Below, one piece after another: positions 1 to 4,489 of a stretch of 5,640 bases of DNA. The notes below the pieces were generated by a model. That model was not told the origin of the DNA. It was given only the letters and a program-made list of their open reading frames with translations, and ran no database searches. Origin of the DNA: Betaproteobacteria bacterium (GTDB taxonomy: Bacteria > Pseudomonadota > Gammaproteobacteria > Burkholderiales > Burkholderiaceae_C); NCBI GenBank assembly GCA_009923345.1, contig RFTR01000131.1, forward strand, positions 1 to 5,640, in the 5' to 3' direction. Position 1 is the first letter of the stretch; every line of letters starts with the position of its first letter. The position numbers were made by a program, and so were the translations under genes.

Positions 1-2
1 AA

Positions 3-3000
3 ACCGCAGAAGGCGCGACCAACGAAATTACCGACATGATGCAACGCATGCGTGAATTGGCCGTCCAAGCCGTCAACGACACCAATGACAACGCGCAGCG
101 CAGCTACCTAGACCTAGAGTTCCAGCAACTCAAGCAGCAAATCGTACAAATCTCTAACAACACCGAGTGGAACGGCTTTCCCGTGTTAAACGGCACAGCC
201 GGCGAGCGCGTGGGCGAGATGCCTGTATTTAAAGTGACGTCCGAGAATCAATTCGGCTCGGTATTTATCAATCCCACTACTTCGCGAACAGTCGCAGGCT
301 CAGACTCGGGTGAGGTGCAAACCATGCTCATAGCGGGCACCATGCCAACCTTGACGGGGTCAGCCACCACAACAATAAGTGTGGGTGGCGTAGACGTTGT
401 GCTTGATGCAACAACCGCAGCAAGTGCTACCACGGTGGCAACACAAATTCAGCAAACGCTCAGCAACAACGCCGCCTTTAACGCGAGCTCTGGACGCACT
501 GTGACCGTATCGGGCGCCACCTTGACATTTACCTACGCCGCAAGCGATGGTAATGTGAGCAGTACGAGTTTTGACCCGAGGGCGGCAACGCTTATTACCT
601 CCACGGTCAGCACTACGCGAGAGGCAATTACACAAGGCGCTGAGAGCTTCAAGGCCAACGGTGCATTTTTAAACAGCGGTGCTTTAACCATGAGCGCCGA
701 TACGGCTGGGGTGGTAACTGCCTCATTCAAGACTTCAACGGGCGAGACCATCCCCATGCAAGGTATCTTGAACAACAGCGCAGTGACTGAAACGTCTGCC
801 GTAACTTTTAATGCGATGACTGCGGGTCAATCGATTACTTTGGGGGGACTGACCTACACAGCGACGGCCGCTAACACTGCTGCCCAAGCTGCTGCGGCAT
901 TTGCATCGCTCTCTAACGGTGCAACAACCGGCGTCACCACCTACGGTACTTTTAGTGGAACACTCTCAGGATTCTCCTCTGGCGCGGTCTCTACCAGCAC
1001 TGTCACCTTTACAAGCGCATCCACAGGCACCAACGTGACCAATATGCCAATCAGTGGCTCTGGAACATTGCCCAGTGTGGTGGTGACGCAAGGAGCACCG
1101 GCTGGTTCGATCACATTCATCAAAGACTCGGGCTCAAACGCCAAAGTCATTTCCGATGACTTGGTCTATGCCTTCAAAAAATCCGATGCCACAGCCGCTA
1201 CTTTGACCAGTCGCGCGTTTTCTTACAGCGTCTCGGTCGAGGGAAGCATTCCTGCACTGCGCGCAGGCGACCTCAAAATCAATGGCATTGACATCGGCGC
1301 CTCCTACGCCACGGATGACAAAGTCTCCCCCGTGGGCAATGCTGCGGGCAGTGCGATCGCCAAGGCTGCAGCAATCAACCGCATGGCAGTTGCCACCGGC
1401 GTGACGCAAGGCGAGACCCAGATGTTGACCTTGAGCGGTACCCCCGCTCCAGGCGTAATGACAGTTGCTGGCGTGAGCGTGTCGCTGACAGCACTTGACA
1501 CAACAACCGCCGCAGCTGCCACCAAAATTGCTGCTGCTCTCCAAGCGAGCCCACTGTTCGCCCCAAGCACTGGTCGCACAGTGACTTACATACCAGGCAA
1601 CTCCAACCTGACAATCAAATACGCACCCTCCGAGGGCAATATGCCCGAGACCGTCATTCAGACGGGTGCTACCGGCTTGACAGCGATTGTTGACACCACG
1701 GCCGAGCACTTCATCTCCTCCGCTGGAACCGGTGTATTTGCCAAAGTCAACGAAAACGTGATGACCGGGCGCGCCATGTCGGGAACCTCGGTTGTCAAAG
1801 GCACCGTGTTTATCAATGGCTACGCCAGCGCAGACATCACAACCGTGTTGAACAACTCGCGTGAAACGCGCGCCAACGTGGTCCGTGCCATCAACTTGAT
1901 CAGCGACAAAACGGGAGTCAAAGCGATCGACACGGGAGTCGATGCCAAAGGCATTACGCTCACCGCGGCAGATGGTCGCAATATTGAGGTGAGTTTTGAG
2001 ACAAACGCCAATGCAGACGACTTTGGGGCACGCATTGGTTTGCGCAAAGGCGTGCAGTCGAGCACGATTTCTCTGGAGTCCAAGATTCCTGCACCCGTGG
2101 TGTTGACTTCAGACAGCACGGGAGACATTAAGCGCGCAGGTTTGATTACTGGAAATTTCAGCAAAAACGAGGCGGTTGCAAACACGGCACCACGCGCTAT
2201 CGTGGCGCCCAATGTCGCTCAGGTTGAAAGCGTGGCTTACACGGGTACGGCACCTGCAGATGGTGATACCTTCTCATTGACTCTAAATGGGACTACGTTT
2301 ACCTACACAGCAACAACAGCAGGTGGACTGACGACACAAGCGGTGCGCAACGGCTTGGTTGCATTGGTAAACGCCAACACCACGTTGCCCGTGACGGCCA
2401 CTGCTGGTCGTAAACCAGGTGAAATTTTGCTTACAGCGGATACTGCAGGCACGTCATTCACATTGACCAATTCAAAGAGCAACGCCACGACCACGGTTAC
2501 TGCTACTACTCTCAAGGCGAATGCCAAGGCTGATTACAAACCTTTGGGCTTAGATGACTTGGTGATCAACGGCGTCAAGATTCCGGCTTCTTCTAGCGCA
2601 GGCGATATAGACTCCAGCACGGTTGCCACCAGCAGCGACCCCGCCTCTAGTGCCATTGCCATTGCTGCAGCGATAAATTCACAGACTCCCTTGACAGGCG
2701 TTTTGGCAAAAGCCAATGGCGCTGAGATCAAAGGTACACAAACAGTCACCAGCTTGCCTGTTTTGTCAGTTCCAACCTTCCACTCCTTGTTCATCAATGG
2801 AACGGAAGTGAAGGTGCAGTTTGTTCAAAACGAATCGTCCACCGACCGCTTGAACAAAGTGGCTGAGGCTATCAACCAGCGCACCGGTGCACATGGCGTG
2901 ACAGCCGTCAATAACGGCAATGGCATTAGCCTGAAGTCTGACGGTCGCAATCTGGCTGTATGGTTTGACTCCAACGTCAAAGACCTGTCTGCTGCTAACT

Positions 3001-4070
3001 TTGGACTTGACCAAGGTGGAGCGGTTGCGCAATCTGTACAAATTAGTTCTTCTGGTACATACGCAACTACAGACACCGCGTCAGTAACTATTAACGGCGT
3101 TCAAGTGACTTCGGCTGCGGCTGGAACTGCCTCTGCAACTGCATTGGCTACTGCACTAGAAACAGCTATCAATGCGGCAATTACATCGGGAGCCTTAAAA
3201 AACATCAGCGTCTCAAGGGCAACGGATATTTTGACTATCACGTCAACCGTTGCGGGTTCGCCATTTGACATCAATGGCGCAAACATGGGCGGCACTTCTG
3301 TAGCTTCCGCAATTTCAATCAACGAAGTGACTCCCAATAGTTACGGCAACAACCTGATCACGGGTATCCGCGATGCCACAGCTACTAGTTCAACCGCACG
3401 GACGGTTTATGGCACTGTGCGCATGATTGCGCAACCGCCTAACTTACCCGGTTTGCCAAAACCAATAGGCGCACCCCCATCCGAGTTAGATAAATTGTTA
3501 CTGGCCAATGCCAGGCCATTTATCGTTTCCTCTGGCGCAGATGGATTTAGCGCCAACAGCAATTTCTCTGCCTTGGGCTTTAACGAGGGCAGCTACGGTG
3601 GTCGCTCCAGTTCAGATATGGACCCCCCCAAGGTTGGCCGCTTAGCATTCCAAGTGGGTTCTAGCGCGAATCAGACGGTAACGATTGACTTAGCAGACTT
3701 TGGCCAAGAAGGCCCTATCACGGGTGAGATTACGGGCGACGTCGACAAGAACGTGGAGCAACGCACGGTGCGCATCAATACGCGTGAAGGCGCGTCAGAT
3801 GTCTTGACCAAGTTGGACTCCGCCATGGACAAAATCAACGCCACACGAGCCACCATGGGTGCGGTGATGAACCGTCTCGACCATGTGATCAACAACTTGA
3901 CTAATGTGTCGATGAACTTGTCCGCATCACGCAGTGGTATTGAAGACGCAGACTATGCCTCTTCGAGCACGGAGTTGGCAAAAACACAAATCATGCAGCA
4001 AGCGGCAACCGCTGTGCTGGCTCAGGCCAACACCAGCCAACAAACAGTGCTCAAGCTCTTGGGCGGTTAA
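3..4070 (+). CDS. fliC: Giant flagellin, 5'-partial (filament subunit with very large variable insert)
   Basis: This is the flagellar filament subunit, exported by the flagellar type III system and polymerised outside the cell. The frame is open at the left edge, and the first readable residues (TAEGATNEITDMMQRMRELA) match the D1 helix that starts near residue 75 of ordinary flagellins, so the true start lies upstream. The N-terminal core continues to EWNGFPVLNG (to about base 195). The C-terminal core runs from about 3780 (DVLTKLDSAMDKI) through ASRSGIEDADYA to the LLGG end. The 1,355 visible codons predict about 1,430 residues in all, far above the usual 270-550. I see no cysteine, as is typical of flagellins. 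The middle is Thr/Ser/Ala-rich and made of IN-type motifs plus adhesin-like beta modules, listed separately. The reading frame is intact throughout. The gene promoter lies outside the window. Flagellin identity is secure; the symbol fliC is by family. Confidence 0.95.
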   Translation, partial: TAEGATNEITDMMQRMRELAVQAVNDTNDNAQRSYLDLEFQQLKQQIVQISNNTEWNGFPVLNGTAGERVGEMPVFKVTSENQFGSVFINPTTSRTVAGSDSGEVQTMLIAGTMPTLTGSATTTISVGGVDVVLDATTAASATTVATQIQQTLSNNAAFNASSGRTVTVSGATLTFTYAASDGNVSSTSFDPRAATLITSTVSTTREAITQGAESFKANGAFLNSGALTMSADTAGVVTASFKTSTGETIPMQGILNNSAVTETSAVTFNAMTAGQSITLGGLTYTATAANTAAQAAAAFASLSNGATTGVTTYGTFSGTLSGFSSGAVSTSTVTFTSASTGTNVTNMPISGSGTLPSVVVTQGAPAGSITFIKDSGSNAKVISDDLVYAFKKSDATAATLTSRAFSYSVSVEGSIPALRAGDLKINGIDIGASYATDDKVSPVGNAAGSAIAKAAAINRMAVATGVTQGETQMLTLSGTPAPGVMTVAGVSVSLTALDTTTAAAATKIAAALQASPLFAPSTGRTVTYIPGNSNLTIKYAPSEGNMPETVIQTGATGLTAIVDTTAEHFISSAGTGVFAKVNENVMTGRAMSGTSVVKGTVFINGYASADITTVLNNSRETRANVVRAINLISDKTGVKAIDTGVDAKGITLTAADGRNIEVSFETNANADDFGARIGLRKGVQSSTISLESKIPAPVVLTSDSTGDIKRAGLITGNFSKNEAVANTAPRAIVAPNVAQVESVAYTGTAPADGDTFSLTLNGTTFTYTATTAGGLTTQAVRNGLVALVNANTTLPVTATAGRKPGEILLTADTAGTSFTLTNSKSNATTTVTATTLKANAKADYKPLGLDDLVINGVKIPASSSAGDIDSSTVATSSDPASSAIAIAAAINSQTPLTGVLAKANGAEIKGTQTVTSLPVLSVPTFHSLFINGTEVKVQFVQNESSTDRLNKVAEAINQRTGAHGVTAVNNGNGISLKSDGRNLAVWFDSNVKDLSAANFGLDQGGAVAQSVQISSSGTYATTDTASVTINGVQVTSAAAGTASATALATALETAINAAITSGALKNISVSRATDILTITSTVAGSPFDINGANMGGTSVASAISINEVTPNSYGNNLITGIRDATATSSTARTVYGTVRMIAQPPNLPGLPKPIGAPPSELDKLLLANARPFIVSSGADGFSANSNFSALGFNEGSYGGRSSSDMDPPKVGRLAFQVGSSANQTVTIDLADFGQEGPITGEITGDVDKNVEQRTVRINTREGASDVLTKLDSAMDKINATRATMGAVMNRLDHVINNLTNVSMNLSASRSGIEDADYASSSTELAKTQIMQQAATAVLAQANTSQQTVLKLLGG
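318..623 (+). repeat. Flagellin insert module A1 (beta-rich, first copy)
   Basis: This is a protein-level repeat inside the flagellin of about 102 residues. It shares an ordered set of landmarks with module A2 at 1419-1706. Near the start is a QTML/TQML segment, then a GGVDVVL versus AGVSVSL strand, then a TTAA-rich helix. SSGRTVT versus STGRTVT follows, then YAASDGN versus YAPSEGN, and finally TTRE versus TTAE. The DNA of the two copies has diverged strongly, so the duplication or separate acquisition is old. The module sits directly after the N-terminal core, where ordinary flagellins begin their surface domain. A beta-sandwich fold exposed on the filament surface is my inference. Confidence 0.6.
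795..1085 (+). repeat. Flagellin insert module B (adhesin-like repeat)
   Basis: This segment of about 97 residues has the layout AVTFNAMTAGQSITLGGLTY, then a TATAANTAAQAAAAFASL helix, then a GTFSGTLSGFSSGAV segment, then STVTFTSASTGTNVTNM. From memory, this order of elements is common in repeats of very large surface and adhesin-like proteins of Gram-negative bacteria. It is not typical of classical flagellin D2/D3 domains. I cannot run a profile search, so the family link is recognition by pattern. It has no second copy in this window. Confidence 0.5.
1266..2075 (+). repeat. Flagellin-IN pair, copy 1 (interrupted by module A2)
   Basis: This is the first of two copies of a long unit made of two IN-type motifs, as seen in flagellin and hook-associated proteins (Pfam Flagellin_IN style). 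The first motif is GDLKINGIDIGAS, then a helix SAIAKAAAIN, then ATGV. The second is TVFINGYASADI, a helix around NVVRAINLISDKTGV, and GITLTAADGRNIEVSF, followed by DFGARIGL. Copy 2 at 2553-3041 has the same elements in the same order. In copy 1 about 111 residues, including module A2, separate the two halves of the first motif. Confidence 0.65.
1419..1706 (+). repeat. Flagellin insert module A2 (beta-rich, second copy, nested)
   Basis: This is the second copy of the A-type module, about 96 residues long. It begins QMLTLSGTPAPGVMTVAGVS and passes through STGRTVT and YAPSEGN to IVDTTAE. Its landmarks match module A1 at 318-623 in order. It lies inside an IN unit: ATGV precedes it at about 1392-1403, and GTGVFAKVN follows at about 1725-1751. 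In the uninterrupted copy 2 the equivalent sequence is a single LTGVLAKAN. This suggests insertion of a domain at a surface loop. Confidence 0.6.
2217..2513 (+). repeat. Flagellin insert module C (adhesin-like repeat)
   Basis: This is a module of about 99 residues between the two IN-pair copies. Its order is VAYTGTAPADGDTFSLTLNG, then TTFTYTATTAG, then a helix around TTQAVRNGLVALVNA, then VTATAGRKPGEILLTADTAG and TSFTLTNSKS. The pattern (GDTFSLTLNG strand, TYTAT strand, A-rich helix, LTADTAGTSFTLT strand pair) resembles repeat domains in bacterial adhesins and phage-tail-like surface proteins. This is pattern recognition, not a database result. It shares only a general plan with modules A, B and D. 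Confidence 0.5.
2553..3041 (+). repeat. Flagellin-IN pair, copy 2 (uninterrupted)
   Basis: This is the second copy of the two-motif IN unit. The first motif is DDLVINGVKIPAS, then helix SAIAIAAAIN, then LTGVLAKANGAEIKG. The second is HSLFINGTEVKV, a helix around NKVAEAINQRTGAHGVTA, then GISLKSDGRNLAVWF, followed by AANFGL. Against copy 1, DL.ING..I.AS and SAIA.AAAIN are clearly conserved, and the FING, AIN and DGRN positions of the second motif line up. It acts as the reference that shows where module A2 interrupts copy 1. IN motifs usually lie in the surface domain of flagellins. Confidence 0.65.
3033..3323 (+). repeat. Flagellin insert module D (adhesin-like repeat)
   Basis: This is a module of about 97 residues. 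Its order is SSGTYATTDTASVTINGVQV, then a helix rich in Ala/Thr (ATALATALETAINAA), then ISVSRATDILTITSTVAGSP, then FDINGANMGG. The plan is a VTING strand, an AIN-type helix and an LTITSTVAGSPFDI strand pair, close to module C and to repeat domains of large surface proteins. It follows the AANFGL end of IN-pair copy 2. Sequence like the usual flagellin continuation (TVYGTVRM) resumes after it, so it also looks inserted. By hand count bases 3041-3240 are about 46-47% GC, somewhat lower than sampled neighbouring parts of the gene. Confidence 0.45.
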
Positions 4071-4091
4071 CTGCAACGTGAAAGATAAAAA

Positions 4092-4424
4092 GTGAAAGCC
4101 GTCCTAGGTCAAACGCCAAAAGTAGCAGACCATTTGGCGGGCCCCACAAAAGGCCCGAACTGCTGGGACTGTCGCCATATGGCGATCACTTGGGATGTTC
4201 GAACGCCCTACAGCTGTAAGTTGATGGGTTTTCGTTCGCGCAATATTCCTTCCATCGAGGTTTTGCGCAATGACGGACGCTTTTGCAGCGGTTTCACTGC
4301 TAAACCCGTGCCAATGGCTGCGAATACTTCCAAATCCAAGCCCACATTGGCTGTCGGCAAGACGACGAATCGTCGAAATACTGACCCTAGCGGCCCATTT
4401 CAGCAGGTTAACTTAATTATTTAG
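4092..4424 (+). CDS. Small four-cysteine protein of unknown function, flagellar-locus associated
   Basis: This predicted 110-residue protein has a GTG start 21 bases after the flagellin stop. The likely conserved core is NCWDCRHMAITWDVRTPYSC, then KLMGFRSRNIPS, then FCSGFTAK. It has cysteines at residues 24, 27, 42 and 65, in a CxxC...C...C arrangement that could hold zinc or another metal. The last ~40 residues are polar and basic and look disordered. I see no signal peptide or membrane segment. Small proteins with this TWD...PY.C...F.S...PS pattern occur near motility genes in proteobacteria; I recall some being labelled uracil-DNA glycosylase, which a protein this short does not support. 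The next in-frame ATG (residue 30) would remove the CxxC, so the GTG is preferred. An in-frame stop at 4086 limits extension upstream. Shine-Dalgarno signal is weak. Function unknown. Confidence 0.75.
   Translation: MKAVLGQTPKVADHLAGPTKGPNCWDCRHMAITWDVRTPYSCKLMGFRSRNIPSIEVLRNDGRFCSGFTAKPVPMAANTSKSKPTLAVGKTTNRRNTDPSGPFQQVNLII
4138..4157 (+). other. GC-rich hairpin inside the cysteine-rich gene
   Basis: CGGGCC at 4138-4143 and GGCCCG at 4152-4157 form a perfect 6-bp GC stem with an 8-base loop, starting 68 bases after the flagellin stop. There is no T-run after it, and it lies in the coding sequence just before the CxxC codons. It might slow read-through from, or protect the 3' end of, the long flagellin message, but it may simply be chance. 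Confidence 0.3.
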
Positions 4425-4440
4425 ATTTCAATTCCTGCTG
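4401..4440. repeat. 7-bp inverted repeat CAGCAGG/CCTGCTG flanking an AT-rich stretch
   Basis: CAGCAGG at 4401-4407 and CCTGCTG at 4434-4440 are perfect reverse complements separated by 26 AT-rich bases, with centres 33 bases apart (about three helical turns). The left arm lies in the 3' end of the small cysteine-rich gene. The right arm overlaps the first bases of the sigma-54 -24 element. It could be a regulator-binding site or a chance match; no T-run follows, so it is not a typical terminator. Confidence 0.4.
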
Positions 4441-4454
4441 GCACGCACTTTGCA
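4439..4454 (+). promoter_or_regulatory. Sigma-54 (RpoN) -24/-12 promoter
   Basis: TGGCACG, four bases (CACT), then TTGCA is an exact match to the sigma-54 consensus TGGCACG-N4-TTGCW, with GG and GC separated by ten bases. Transcription should start about 12 bases downstream, near 4465. That gives a leader of roughly 25 bases before the GTG start of the activator gene at 4490. It lies just after the stop of the cysteine-rich gene, in the only real intergenic gap. Such a promoter needs an NtrC-type activator, which could be a FleQ/FlrA-like master regulator or the downstream gene product itself. Confidence 0.9.
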
Positions 4455-4476
4455 TAACAGTCTTACCTTAATTTCT

Positions 4477-4479
4477 AGG
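4477..4479 (+). promoter_or_regulatory. Weak ribosome-binding site candidate for the activator gene
   Basis: The only purine-rich Shine-Dalgarno-like element before the GTG at 4490 is a short AGG, ten bases upstream, a little farther than ideal. An in-frame stop at 4469-4471 and no earlier start codon after it support the GTG at 4490. The next in-frame alternative, GTG at 4523, would cut off the first strand of the receiver-like domain. Confidence 0.35.
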
Positions 4480-4489
4480 CTGTTCAAAA

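Noticed and set aside
1134..1709. 191-residue open frame on the minus strand within the flagellin
   Set aside because: It is antisense to a clearly coding frame, and its Cys/Gly-rich composition is what the complement of Ala/Thr codons yields. It shows no domain or start signal.
1820..2212. 130-residue minus-strand frame, and the other minus-strand frames across 248-3895
   Set aside because: All lie opposite the flagellin reading frame, have low-complexity Ala/Val/Ser composition, and match no recognisable family.
4138..4157. Intrinsic terminator for the flagellin gene
   Set aside because: The GC hairpin is real, but it is inside a coding sequence and no T-run follows, so it is not called a terminator.
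4363..4375. CGACG-AAT-CGTCG hairpin near the end of the cysteine-rich gene
   Set aside because: Only a 5-bp stem with a 3-base loop and no T-run; easily expected by chance in coding DNA.
4092..4424. Uracil-DNA glycosylase function for the small protein
   Set aside because: The protein is too short and shows no glycosylase motifs; only the vague memory of such a label on similar proteins suggests it.
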